Positions 53,322 through 62,211 of a DNA stretch of 64,000 bases are shown in pieces. The stretch is taken from positions 1,488,001-1,552,000 of the forward strand of contig AP023052.1 in the NCBI GenBank assembly GCA_019703815.1. Reading direction: 5' to 3'. Positions within the stretch are counted from its first letter, which is position 1; every line of letters begins with the position of its first letter. Source of the DNA: Thaumasiovibrio occultus. GTDB lineage: Bacteria > Pseudomonadota > Gammaproteobacteria > Enterobacterales > Vibrionaceae. A program made the position numbers and the translations under genes. Under the pieces are notes generated by a model, which worked only from the letters and a program-made list of their open reading frames with translations, was not told where the DNA came from and searched no databases.

Positions 53322-55121
53322 GTGAGCGAAGTGCGCCTAACGTCATTGTCAGCACGCTGGATATTTCAGCAGGCAATGAAACAGAAGAAACGTTTGGTTA
53401 TCGCCAATGTGATTGCGGTTTTGGCAACCTTGATCAGCGTGCCGATCCCGCTGTTGCTGCCATTAATGGTGGATGAAGTGTTGCTTGAAAAGCCCGCTGG
53501 CGGCGTCGCGGCGATGAACACGATATTGCCGCAAGCATGGCAAACCCCAACGGCGTACATTGTGTTTGCGTTGGTGATGATCATCTTGATGCGCGCGTCG
53601 AGCCAAGCTTTAAACATTATTCAAAGCCGCCAATTTACCTTGGTATCGAAGTCGCTCACTTGTCTGATTCGCCAACAATTACTCGACAAATTGGGCCGCG
53701 TCAGCATGCGCCAATATGAAGAAAAGGGCAGTGGCGGCATTACTTCGCATCTGGTAACGGATGTTGAAACCATTGATAAATTCGTTGGTGATACCCTAAG
53801 CCGCTTTGTGGTTGGGATCTTAACCGTGATCGGTACTGCCGCGATTTTGCTGTGGCTTGATTGGCGTTTAGGTCTGTTTATTTTGCTGCTTAACCCAGTC
53901 ATTGTGTACCTCTCCAAGAAACTCGGGCAACGAGTTAAACATCTTAAAAAGCAAGAAAACCAATCATTTGAACGCTTTCAACAACGCTTGGTAGAAACCT
54001 TAGAAGGCTTGTATCAACTGCGAGCAGCTAACCGCGAGAAAGACTACCTTGCCTCGCTTAAAGACGACGCCGAAGGCATTCGCCATGACGCTGACAAATA
54101 CGCGTGGCAATCGGAAGCGGCCAATCGTATGTCGTTTTTGATGTTCCTGATCGGCTTTGAGATCTTCCGTGCTGTAGCCATGATCATGGTGCTGTTTAGC
54201 GATCTGTCTATCGGCCAGATTTTCGCAGTGTTCGGTTACCTCTGGTACATGTTAGGCCCAGTGCAAGAACTGTTGGGCATTCAATATGCGTGGTTTAGTG
54301 CATCGGCCGCGATCAATCGCCTCAACGGCTTGTTAGGCTTGGAAGAAGAGCATCGCCCAGCGCCGACTGTGAACCCATTTAACGACGCGCGCTCAGTCGA
54401 TGTCGAATTTAAAGATTTGGTCTTTTCTTACGATAACGAGCGTAACGTTCTGAACGGGTTGAACCTACATATTCCCGCAGGCAAGCGCGTGGCCTTGGTT
54501 GGTTCATCTGGCGGCGGTAAGTCGACGCTGATCCAGCTCTTGATGGGGATCTACCGCAAGGGCAGTGGCGACATTTTGGTAAACGGTGAAACCATTGAGG
54601 CAGTGAGCTACGAGTCGTTGCGTGATCGCATGGCGGTGGTATTGCAACAACCGATCATCTTTAACGATTCTCTGCGTCAAAACCTCACATTAGGTGATGA
54701 ACGCTACAGTGATGAACAACTTTGGCAGGCGCTAGAAGTGGCGCAGTTGTCGGATGTGACCTCGAAACTCTCAGACGGGCTGGAATCACAACTGGGAAGA
54801 CAAGGCGTACGTCTATCGGGCGGGCAGCGTCAGCGCTTGGCGATTGCGCGCATGATCTTAACCGATCCTGAAATCGTGATCCTCGATGAAGCAACATCAG
54901 CGCTGGACACTGCGACAGAAGCGGCGCTACATGATGCACTGCAGCGTTTCTTGGCCAACCGAACTACGTTGATCGTCGCGCACCGACTGTCAGCGGTGAA
55001 ACAGGCCGATCTGATCTACGTTCTGGAAGATGGCGTGGTGACGCAAAGCGGGCATCACTCCGAGCTGGTCAATGCGCCAGGCCTGTACCAAACGCTGTAC
55101 GGTAATTTGCAAGCGAGTTAA
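53322..55121 (+). CDS. ABC exporter, fused permease and ATPase
   Basis: A 599-residue half-transporter. About six membrane segments fill residues 20-300 and an ATPase domain follows, with Walker A GSSGGGKST at 394-402, Q-loop VVLQQPIIFND, signature LSGGQRQR at 498-505, Walker B IVILDEATSALD and the switch HRLS. This is the MsbA-like type-IV exporter layout, usually a homodimer. The start is GTG 53322, with GAGGAAA upstream. It lies between the heme receptor and the TtpC operon. The substrate is unknown; export of heme, peptides or lipids is possible. Confidence 0.9.
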   Translation: MSEVRLTSLSARWIFQQAMKQKKRLVIANVIAVLATLISVPIPLLLPLMVDEVLLEKPAGGVAAMNTILPQAWQTPTAYIVFALVMIILMRASSQALNIIQSRQFTLVSKSLTCLIRQQLLDKLGRVSMRQYEEKGSGGITSHLVTDVETIDKFVGDTLSRFVVGILTVIGTAAILLWLDWRLGLFILLLNPVIVYLSKKLGQRVKHLKKQENQSFERFQQRLVETLEGLYQLRAANREKDYLASLKDDAEGIRHDADKYAWQSEAANRMSFLMFLIGFEIFRAVAMIMVLFSDLSIGQIFAVFGYLWYMLGPVQELLGIQYAWFSASAAINRLNGLLGLEEEHRPAPTVNPFNDARSVDVEFKDLVFSYDNERNVLNGLNLHIPAGKRVALVGSSGGGKSTLIQLLMGIYRKGSGDILVNGETIEAVSYESLRDRMAVVLQQPIIFNDSLRQNLTLGDERYSDEQLWQALEVAQLSDVTSKLSDGLESQLGRQGVRLSGGQRQRLAIARMILTDPEIVILDEATSALDTATEAALHDALQRFLANRTTLIVAHRLSAVKQADLIYVLEDGVVTQSGHHSELVNAPGLYQTLYGNLQAS

Positions 55122-55233
55122 TTACCGGTTTATAAGTAAGTTAAAATTTGGCGGCAGATCTGGTAGATTTCGACCAGGATCCACTTAATTGATGTAATGG
55201 CTGTAAAAGTTGTAAATGCCACTTCTAATGAGA

Positions 55234-55252
55234 CATATTATCATTTACATTT
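55234..55252. promoter_or_regulatory. Fur-box-like site upstream of the TtpC operon
   Basis: ATATTATCATTTACATTTG, reverse AAATGTAAATGATAATAT, fits the AATGATAAT Fur core. It lies about 50 bp before the DUF3450 start at 55300 and inside the longer open frame, which supports the later start. Confidence 0.55.
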
Positions 55253-55299
55253 GTGCATCACTTAATATCTCACGACCTGTCAGAGACGACACAGATATC

Positions 55300-56106
55300 A
55301 TGACCGCCAAATTACATATAGTGGCAGCCTCCATCATGGGGTTGGCCACCGCTCTGTCTGCAACATCACTTTCTGCAGCCAGCCTCGATTCGGCGCAACG
55401 CGTCGAAGCCACTAATCAGCAAGAGGGTATCGTTACCCAACAGCGCATCGATGTCAGTGCCGAAAATGCACTGGATTTCCGCGCTGATATTGTTCGCTTA
55501 GAACAAGAGATTGCTGAACTCACTATTTACCGCGATCATCTCCAAACGCTTACCGAAGATCAGGCACTTGAGCTAACTAACATCGACCAACAACTGGTTG
55601 AAGTGAAAGAAACTCGCCGTGGCATCGTGCCCTTGATGTACAACATGCTAGCTGAATTGAAAGATCATATTAACGCTGACCGTCCAATTCAGCGCAGCCA
55701 ACGTTTAGCTCGGGTCGAACGTCTTGAGCAAATGATGGGTCAGTCTGATATTGCCGAAGGTGAGAAGTTCCGCCGTTTACTTGAAGCGTGGCAAATTGAA
55801 ATGGATTACGGCATCAAGTTGGGCGCTTATCGTGACAATGTCACCATTGATGGTGTTGAGCGTGAAGCCGAACTGGTCAATTTAGGTCGTGCGGTATTAG
55901 TTGCGCGTAGCGCAGACAAAGCCAATTACTGGAGCTGGAACGACAGCGCAAAAGATTGGCAGGCCATCGACAGTGCGGATATTCCCGACATCGAACTTGC
56001 CTTTGCACTCAGCCAAAAAGCGACAACGCCAGCCATTCTAAACTTGCCGGTATCACTGTCAGCCAATGTCGAGACACCCAATAGCACTATCGAGGGGGCG
56101 CAGTAA
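55300..56106 (+). CDS. DUF3450 protein of the TtpC/TonB2-type operon
   Basis: A 268-residue exported protein. A signal peptide (cleavage near SLSA) is followed by a long coiled-coil (about 35-110, FRADIVRLEQEIAELTIYRD) and a C-terminal domain with MGQSDIAEGEKFRRLLEAWQ and YWSWNDSAKDW. This is the DUF3450 pattern of the first gene in Vibrio ttpC-exbB-exbD-tonB clusters. Its precise role is unknown; a link with TtpC in the periplasm is likely. The ATG at 55300 was chosen because the earlier in-frame ATG at 55216 lies upstream of a Fur-like site. Confidence 0.85.
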   Translation: MTAKLHIVAASIMGLATALSATSLSAASLDSAQRVEATNQQEGIVTQQRIDVSAENALDFRADIVRLEQEIAELTIYRDHLQTLTEDQALELTNIDQQLVEVKETRRGIVPLMYNMLAELKDHINADRPIQRSQRLARVERLEQMMGQSDIAEGEKFRRLLEAWQIEMDYGIKLGAYRDNVTIDGVEREAELVNLGRAVLVARSADKANYWSWNDSAKDWQAIDSADIPDIELAFALSQKATTPAILNLPVSLSANVETPNSTIEGAQ

Positions 56107-57443
56107 TGAAGACGAAATCTCTACTTATTTCCGGCTCGATCTTACTGAGCGCATTGTCTTTGCCGTCGTACGCCTTGGTTGATGCTACGCAAACGGCATT
56201 AGCGCAAGAGCGCGAAGTCAACCAAGAGCGCATCGCCGAATTCAGTGCAGAAGAATTAGCATTGAAACAACGTCGTGACGCGTTAGCGGCACAAAAAGCG
56301 GCGCTTGATGCGGAAATTGAAGCGCTTTCAACGACCTTTGGCGAAAATGAAATTCAAATTGCCGAGCAGCAAAAACTGTTGGATTTGGAATCCGGTAGTT
56401 TAGGCGAGCTGTTCGGTATTGTACGTCAAACCGCAAAAGAACTAGACGCGACGTTGTCACAATCTGTTGTCTTTGCCGATCAACCCGCGCAGTTAGACAA
56501 CCTCAATACCATTGTCGAAGCCAACGCGCTGCCAACCATTGCTGAGCTCAATGCACTATGGCAAACCATGGTGATTCATGCCAAGAACAGTGGCACCGCA
56601 GCTGCTATTACTGTTCCCGTAGTTGATGGCAACGGTGTTATTCATGATCAAACCGTAGTTCGCATTGGTGACTTGGGCCTTCTGGGCGAGCAAGGCTACT
56701 TGAGCTGGGATGGTACATCAGCACGTTACTATGGAAAACAACCGGCTGACTTACCGTCGCTTAACGAAGCAAAATCACTAGGTGACGGCGTCACATTTAT
56801 GCCACTAGACCCTAGTCGTGGCGACATCATTGCCCGTCTTGCCGACAACCCAAGCCTGTTGCAACGTATAGCGCAAGGTGGCTTCGTCGGTAAAGTAATC
56901 ATTGCGCTGTTGTTGATTGGTTTAGGTATCGCGCTTTATCGTGGTTTCCAACTGTTTACATTGAGCGGTCGTATTTCTAAGCAGCTCAAAACCCCAGATA
57001 CGCCAAATGATAACAACCCGCTAGGCCGCATTCTTAATGTTTATCAGGAAGAGCGCTTCCACAGTACCGAAGCGTTAGAGTTGCGTTTACTTGAGCAAGT
57101 GTTGGATGAGCAGCAAGGCTTGGAGCAAGGCTTGTCGATGATCAAACTGTTGGCAGCGATGGCGCCGATGCTAGGTCTGCTGGGTACGGTGACGGGTATG
57201 ATTGAAACCTTCCAAGTGATCACCCAATACGGCAATGGCGATCCAACCATTATGGCGGGCGGTATCTCGATGGCGTTGATCACCACGGTCTTGGGCTTGG
57301 TGGCAGCAATGCCGCTACTACTCGCGCATAACCTGTTGAGTACCAAAGTTGATAACCTGCGTAATCTGCTTGAGAAGCAAGGGATTGGCCTAGTTGCTCA
57401 GCGTGCAGAAATGGGTAATTCCAAGGAGCGAGTAGCAGCCTAA
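56106..57443 (+). CDS. ttpC: TtpC, TonB2-system ExbB-like protein
   Basis: A 445-residue protein with a signal peptide (LSLPSYA), a periplasmic coiled-coil (about 30-85), a periplasmic domain (including GYLSWDGTSARYYG) and a C-terminal MotA/TolQ/ExbB proton-channel domain. Membrane segments lie about 268-288 (VIIALLLIGLGIALYRGF), 350-372 (AMAPMLGLLGTVTGMIETF) and 390-412. TtpC is a part of the Vibrio TonB2/TonB3 systems, needed for siderophore or heme transport. Its start overlaps the previous stop, and its stop overlaps exbB (TAATG). Confidence 0.93.
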   Translation: MKTKSLLISGSILLSALSLPSYALVDATQTALAQEREVNQERIAEFSAEELALKQRRDALAAQKAALDAEIEALSTTFGENEIQIAEQQKLLDLESGSLGELFGIVRQTAKELDATLSQSVVFADQPAQLDNLNTIVEANALPTIAELNALWQTMVIHAKNSGTAAAITVPVVDGNGVIHDQTVVRIGDLGLLGEQGYLSWDGTSARYYGKQPADLPSLNEAKSLGDGVTFMPLDPSRGDIIARLADNPSLLQRIAQGGFVGKVIIALLLIGLGIALYRGFQLFTLSGRISKQLKTPDTPNDNNPLGRILNVYQEERFHSTEALELRLLEQVLDEQQGLEQGLSMIKLLAAMAPMLGLLGTVTGMIETFQVITQYGNGDPTIMAGGISMALITTVLGLVAAMPLLLAHNLLSTKVDNLRNLLEKQGIGLVAQRAEMGNSKERVAA

Positions 57444-58000
57444 TGGTCGACGTATCTTTACTGACAGCCGGCTTTGGCGATGGATGGTGGCTGCGGATCA
57501 GCCACTTTATGACGCAAGGCGGTCAGGTTCTCTGGCTGTTAGCAGTGGTCGTTCTGTTTATGTGGGTATTAATCATCGAGCGCATTAGCTACTTGCGCTT
57601 TACTTGGCCTGCGTCGCGCCAAGGGATCATTTCCCAGTGGCGCGCAAGAGGCGAGTTTGAAAGCTGGTATGCCCATGCCGTCAAGTCTAGTTTGCTCAAC
57701 AAGGCCCATTACCAACTGCACTTCAATTTGAACATGATTAAGTTGTTGGTTTCGATTTGTCCGATGATAGGTTTGCTCGGTACGGTTACCGGAATGATTT
57801 CGGTGTTCGATATTATGTCGAGTGCGGGTAATGGCGATCCTAAGCTGATGGCGACGGGGATCTCAATGGCGACTTTGCCAACGATGGCCGGTATGGTCGC
57901 AGCTATCACCGGTATGTTCGTCCATGCGCGTTTGCAAAAAGCCTGTGACAACCGTGAAGCAACAATGGAAAAATTATTAAGGAATCAAGGATGCGCCTAA
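57443..58000 (+). CDS. exbB: ExbB of the TtpC-dependent TonB system
   Basis: A 185-residue ExbB with three membrane segments (VLWLLAVVVLFMWVLIIERI; SICPMIGLLGTVTGMISVFD; TLPTMAGMVAAITGMFVHA). It is clearly shorter than ExbB1 and lacks its Cys-rich tail, which fits the second system. It would form the proton channel with ExbD. The last 10 bp overlap exbD. Confidence 0.95.
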   Translation: MVDVSLLTAGFGDGWWLRISHFMTQGGQVLWLLAVVVLFMWVLIIERISYLRFTWPASRQGIISQWRARGEFESWYAHAVKSSLLNKAHYQLHFNLNMIKLLVSICPMIGLLGTVTGMISVFDIMSSAGNGDPKLMATGISMATLPTMAGMVAAITGMFVHARLQKACDNREATMEKLLRNQGCA

Positions 58001-58395
58001 ATCGTCCTCGTCGTCAGCGTGAAGAAGCGCAGGTGGATCTGACCTCCATGCTCGATATCGTCTTTATCATGTTGATTTTCTTCATTGTCACCAGTTCATT
58101 TGTTAATGAATCGGGTATTGATGTTAATCGACCACAAGCGTCTAACGCGGTGAGTCAAAAAGAAGCCGGTATCTTTGTCGCGGTCACGGCTAACAACGAA
58201 ATCTACATTGATAAGCGTTTAATCGACCAAGAGCGCATTCAGCCGACATTGGAGCGCTTGCTGTTGGATAAACCTGAAACTGCGTTAGTGATACAGGCTG
58301 ATGAAGACGCGTCAAGCGGCACAGTAGTGCGGGTGATGGATGCAGCGCAAAGCGCGGGGATCACCCAAATCGCCTTGGCGGCGGAGCAGCCGTAA
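57991..58395 (+). CDS. exbD: ExbD of the TtpC-dependent TonB system
   Basis: A 134-residue ExbD with a basic cytoplasmic start (MRLNRPRRQREE) and a membrane helix containing the essential Asp22 (VDLTSMLDIVFIMLIFFIVT). A periplasmic domain follows (NEIYIDKRLIDQERIQPTLE, ALVIQADEDASSGTVVRVMD). It overlaps exbB by 10 bp and touches tonB without a gap. Confidence 0.95.
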   Translation: MRLNRPRRQREEAQVDLTSMLDIVFIMLIFFIVTSSFVNESGIDVNRPQASNAVSQKEAGIFVAVTANNEIYIDKRLIDQERIQPTLERLLLDKPETALVIQADEDASSGTVVRVMDAAQSAGITQIALAAEQP

Positions 58396-59070
58396 ATGCG
58401 TCGAGTGTTTTTCGCTATTGGTTTAGGCCTGTTGATGACGACCGCGCTGTTCACGCTAATGGCGTGGATGGTCAATCCAGTCAGTGACAAGGTAACAGAT
58501 AAGCGCGCGCCGTTGAGCTTTGATATGTTGATGACGGAAAAAGAAGAAACCGCGCAGCGTCGCCAGCGCACGTTGCCTGAGCCTCCGCCACCACCAGAGC
58601 CCGAGCCGCCCGCGCCACAACCCGAAATGCCACGTGCAGCAGCGGCGGTTAGCAGCCAACCCGTGACACCAGTGCTTGATTTAGCCGTCGCGGTAAACCA
58701 AGTTAATATCGCGGTACCTTCTTTGGGCCAATACAGTGTTGAACAGCCGGTTGAAGTGGCAGCCGTCGCAGCAGCGCCCGTAACAGGCACGGGCGATCAA
58801 GATGTGATGCCAATTTCTCGTGTTGAACCGCGTTATCCTGCGCGCGCATTGCGTCAAGGGATCACCGGTTACGTGCAGCTAAGCTTCACTATTGATGCAT
58901 CCGGTAGCCCAACCGATATCAACGTAGTTTCTGCAGAGCCTGCGCGGGTGTTTAATCGCGAGGCTATTCGTGCGTTGAGTCGTTGGCGTTATCAGCCGAT
59001 GGTAGTGAACGGTGAGGCCGTGGCACAACCCGGTCGTCGTGTCACGATTGAGTTCCAATTAGCAGAATAA
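58396..59070 (+). CDS. tonB: TonB of the TtpC-dependent system (TonB2/TonB3-type)
   Basis: A 224-residue TonB with an N-terminal anchor (FFAIGLGLLMTTALFTLMAW), a short Pro-rich stretch (LPEPPPPPEPEPPAPQPEMP) and a C-terminal domain from about 130 (ISRVEPRYPARALRQGITGY, ending VTIEFQLAE). It is shorter than TonB1 and its periplasmic spacer much shorter. Vibrio TonB2 proteins are about 206 residues. I cannot decide between TonB2 and TonB3 without alignment. Starts directly after the exbD stop. Confidence 0.93.
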   Translation: MRRVFFAIGLGLLMTTALFTLMAWMVNPVSDKVTDKRAPLSFDMLMTEKEETAQRRQRTLPEPPPPPEPEPPAPQPEMPRAAAAVSSQPVTPVLDLAVAVNQVNIAVPSLGQYSVEQPVEVAAVAAAPVTGTGDQDVMPISRVEPRYPARALRQGITGYVQLSFTIDASGSPTDINVVSAEPARVFNREAIRALSRWRYQPMVVNGEAVAQPGRRVTIEFQLAE

Positions 59071-59089
59071 GGCAGTGGATAGGATCAAG

Positions 59090-60334
59090 ATGAAAATACA
59101 ACCTTGGCTTTTTGCTGTTACTTTATTGCTAGCCCAACCTTTTATGGCATCGCAGGCTGGTGCGGTCGAATTATCGCAAGGCGCAGCGGCCAAAGTGCAA
59201 CGTGCGCAAGAGCTTTATAACAATGGAAATATGCAAGGGGCGATTCAAAGCTTAAGTGGGTTTGAATCCTCACGTCCTTCCGATACCGCTTATGTAAATC
59301 GCATGCTAGGCATTTTTCATTGGCAAGCGGGTAACGGCAGTGCCGCGATCAAGCATCTTAAACTGTCGTTAGATAGTGATGCGCTGCCGGCCGAGCTTAA
59401 TCTTCCAACCCGCCAAATGTTGGCCGATTTTTACTTAACCGAAGGCCAGTACCGTTCGGCGTTAACTTATTACTATCCGTTGACCCGTGGTTATGGTCAG
59501 CAAAGCAAACGCCGTGAAGTGTGGTGGCGTATTGCCCAAAGTCATTATCAGTTAGAAGAGTGGGCAAAAACCATTGATGGACTGGCTGGTTTTGAGTCCA
59601 ACGGCGGCAAGATGACGGTAAACCATTACCGTATGCGTTTAGGCTCGCAATTGAATTTACAGCGCTGGAAAGGGGCAACCCAAACGTTGGAAAAACTGAT
59701 TGCTCTGGAGCCAAGAGAAGTGAAATGGTTCCAACACTTAGCCAATTTGCAGCTGCGCACCGACAACCCGCGCGCGGCAATGGAAACCTTGGCTATTGCT
59801 CATCACAACCGTCTGGGTTTAACGCATCAAGATCTCAACACGCTGGTGCAGCTCTATGCGAATCAAGGTTTACCGGATCGCGCCGCCCGTTTGTATACCG
59901 ATTTGAATCCCACCACGGCGAAAGAGTTTGCCAAGCTTGCTAACTACTGGCAGCTTGCCAAGGAGTGGGATAACGCCATCGCGGCATTAAAGCGTGCGGT
60001 TGAGGGCGATAATCAATACCGCTTGCGCTTGGCACAGTTGCAATTGCAGCAGCAGTATTATGAGGCGGCATTGGCGAACCTGAATCTTGTCAGTGGCGGC
60101 GGTGATGCGATAGTGCTATGTAAAATACAAGCTAACTATCAATTGGAACGTTACAGTGTCGCGCTTTCATTGGCACAACAGGCGTATGCACAAACCTCAT
60201 CATCGGCGTTTGAATCTTGGGTTAACTTCCTGCAAAGCAAGATCGACAGTATTAAGGCTCGCGAAGCAGACGATGCTGAGTTAGCTTTGGCAAGCGACAA
60301 TATCGATAACGCACAAGTGGCACCGGTTGATTGA
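59090..60334 (+). CDS. TPR protein of the TtpC/TonB operon
   Basis: A 414-residue exported protein. A signal peptide (cleavage near ASQAGA) is followed by a chain of TPR-like helical repeats: ELYNNGNMQGAIQSLSGFES, then NRMLGIFHWQAGNGSAAIKH and WRIAQSHYQLEEWAKTIDGL, later FAKLANYWQLAKEWDNAIAA. In V. cholerae a gene of this type (VC1543) closes the same operon. A scaffold role for periplasmic complexes is a fair inference. ATG 59090 is preferred over an in-frame GTG at 59075 because AGGA then lies 6 nt upstream. A terminator follows. Confidence 0.88.
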   Translation: MKIQPWLFAVTLLLAQPFMASQAGAVELSQGAAAKVQRAQELYNNGNMQGAIQSLSGFESSRPSDTAYVNRMLGIFHWQAGNGSAAIKHLKLSLDSDALPAELNLPTRQMLADFYLTEGQYRSALTYYYPLTRGYGQQSKRREVWWRIAQSHYQLEEWAKTIDGLAGFESNGGKMTVNHYRMRLGSQLNLQRWKGATQTLEKLIALEPREVKWFQHLANLQLRTDNPRAAMETLAIAHHNRLGLTHQDLNTLVQLYANQGLPDRAARLYTDLNPTTAKEFAKLANYWQLAKEWDNAIAALKRAVEGDNQYRLRLAQLQLQQQYYEAALANLNLVSGGGDAIVLCKIQANYQLERYSVALSLAQQAYAQTSSSAFESWVNFLQSKIDSIKAREADDAELALASDNIDNAQVAPVD

Positions 60335-60376
60335 TCGGCTACGTCACGAGATAGTTGATTAACACCCCGTAAGATG

Positions 60377-60401
60377 AAAAGGCGCTTTATGCGCCTTTTT
60401 T
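60377..60401 (+). terminator. Terminator of the TtpC/TonB operon
   Basis: AAAAGGCGC and GCGCCTTTTTT flank a 5-nt loop, about 45 bp after the TPR gene. Confidence 0.9.
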
Positions 60402-60585
60402 GATGCTGACGCTAGCACTCTTTTCTAGGGCTAGGCTCAAAATACGAATGAATGGTTCGTCTCATTCGAGATGTTTTTCACTATTTTCCAATGATAGAAA
60501 TGTCATTACATTTTAGGGGTGTTTGAACTGCATCGGTTCACATATACTCAAAATGCAAAATTGATAATAACAAGGAGAAAGTGGA

Positions 60586-61110
60586 ATGAAGATAGTCGCA
60601 TTTGGTGCCTCAACAAGCCGTCAATCTATCAACAAGCAACTCGCGAGCTATGCGGCAAGTCTAGTGCCGTCGGCAGAGGTAGAAGTGTTGGATTTGAACG
60701 ATTTTGATGTGCCCTTATTTAGCCAAGACAAAGAAGCCGAGATTGGTCAGCCTGATGCCGCAAAAGCGTTCCTGGCAAAACTCGATGAAGCAGATGCGTT
60801 GGTGATTTCATTTGCTGAGCATAATGGTTCGTACAGTGCCGCATACAAAAATCTTTTTGACTGGGCATCGCGGATCCGTCAAAAAGTCTACCAAGACAAA
60901 TCGGTGGTATTGCTCTCTACCTCGCCTGGCCCTGGCGGTGCGAAAACAGTGCTAGCTGCAGCAGCGGGCTCTGCGCCGTATTTTGGTGCGGACGTGAAGT
61001 CAACGCTATCTATTCCTTCGTTTTACGATAACTTTAACGTAGAGCAGGGTAAGTTGAGTGATCCTGAATTAGAGCAAGCGTTATTAACGGCCGTCGCGGC
61101 GCTAGTGTAA
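60586..61110 (+). CDS. NADPH-dependent FMN reductase-like flavoprotein
   Basis: A 174-residue flavodoxin-like protein of the FMN_red family. The FMN phosphate loop is GASTSRQSINKQLA; the typical PEYNGS motif is EHNGSYSAAYKNLFDWASR, and VVLLSTSPGPGGA is the third flavin loop. Such proteins reduce flavins, quinones or azo compounds with NAD(P)H. AAGGAGAAAG precedes the ATG. It is separated from the TonB operon by a terminator and is probably transcribed alone. Confidence 0.88.
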   Translation: MKIVAFGASTSRQSINKQLASYAASLVPSAEVEVLDLNDFDVPLFSQDKEAEIGQPDAAKAFLAKLDEADALVISFAEHNGSYSAAYKNLFDWASRIRQKVYQDKSVVLLSTSPGPGGAKTVLAAAAGSAPYFGADVKSTLSIPSFYDNFNVEQGKLSDPELEQALLTAVAALV

Positions 61111-61228
61111 TCTTGATGTATCGATACCTAATAATGAGTATTGGGTGTCGTTTGATACTAAATACATCAGTACGGCACTCTTTAATTCATTTCCAAACCC
61201 AAAGAAAGCAAGGAGGCGTTTCGCCGTT

Positions 61229-61831
61229 ATGACAACGCGCCATTTCTATTTGTTACGCCACGGTTTACCTGAGGGCGCGCAATGCCTCAGAGGTAAAACG
61301 GACTTTGCACTGACATCGCAAGGTTTCGCCCAAATGCAGGCTGCCATTTCGAGTGGACTGGCAATTGATGCTATTTATACCTCGCCGTTAATGCGCTGCA
61401 CAACGTTCGCGATGGCGTTAGCAAAGCAGCGTGGTTGTCCTTTAGAAACGCTTGATAGTTTAGCTGAAATGGACTTTGGTGATTGGGATGGCATGGCGTT
61501 TGATGAGCTATATGAACAGTTTCCTGATGAGTTAGAGCGATTCTGGCGCGATCCGTGGGGAACCACTCCGCCAAATGGAGAGAAGTTATCTGATTTTGAC
61601 CTAAGAGTAGCAAATACTTGGCGCACTATAACTAATTCAAGTGATGCAGAAAATACCCTTATCGTAACTCACTCAGGGTTTATCAAACAATTGCTAAGAC
61701 AACTCCTACAAATGCCAAAAAACGCATTGTACCTTCAACGCATAAGCTTAAATTACGCCGCAAAAATCCATATCAGTGTCTTTACCGACGAACACGGGAA
61801 AACATGGCCAACTATCCAATGGTCATCCTAG
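61229..61831 (+). CDS. cobC: CobC-like histidine phosphatase (alpha-ribazole phosphatase)
   Basis: A 200-residue histidine phosphatase. The catalytic motif is LLRHGLPEG, with a second conserved His in LIVTHSGFIKQLLRQLL and the Glu in LAEMDFGDWDGMAFDELYEQ. This CobC/PhoE-like pattern with cobT and cobS just downstream points to removal of phosphate from alpha-ribazole 5'-phosphate in cobalamin assembly. The frame opens at 61145, but ATG 61229 places the motif at the usual distance. AAGGAGG lies 12 nt before it, a little far. Confidence 0.8.
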   Translation: MTTRHFYLLRHGLPEGAQCLRGKTDFALTSQGFAQMQAAISSGLAIDAIYTSPLMRCTTFAMALAKQRGCPLETLDSLAEMDFGDWDGMAFDELYEQFPDELERFWRDPWGTTPPNGEKLSDFDLRVANTWRTITNSSDAENTLIVTHSGFIKQLLRQLLQMPKNALYLQRISLNYAAKIHISVFTDEHGKTWPTIQWSS

Positions 61832-62211
61832 ATTCTTTTGTGAACCCGAATGAATAAATTCTTAAAAAGAATGCATGAGTGTTCGTTTATGTAAATGAAC
61901 GAAAAATTGCAATTCAGACGCGTCGCGCCTCACAACTGCACGTTTTTTCTGCAATTAACGTTCATAAATCGCACCTAATCGCGCATAGTATGGAAAAGTT
62001 TAATGATGTGTTTGTGAAAACGTATCAGACCCACAATAAAAAATAACAAATTCCGAACGTGGTAAAAGCCCCATAGTGGCGACACCACAACGTTAATATC
62101 ACCCGCATTTTTCTGGGTGAGTCAGTTTAGCATCGCGAAATATTGAGAATAAGATCTTACCTAGGAGTTGGAGGATCTTACACGCTGCTAGCTTGCACTA
62201 AGGACGCAACC
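61832..62211. other. Intergenic region before cobT
   Basis: About 380 bp. A hairpin (CACCCG-catttttC-TGGGTG, about 62100-62120) and a direct repeat GATCTTAC (62153 and 62174) are seen. I found no B12-box (AGCCAGGAGACC-type), so no cobalamin riboswitch could be supported. The frame open from 62143 lies in this leader and has no CobT likeness. Confidence 0.4.
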
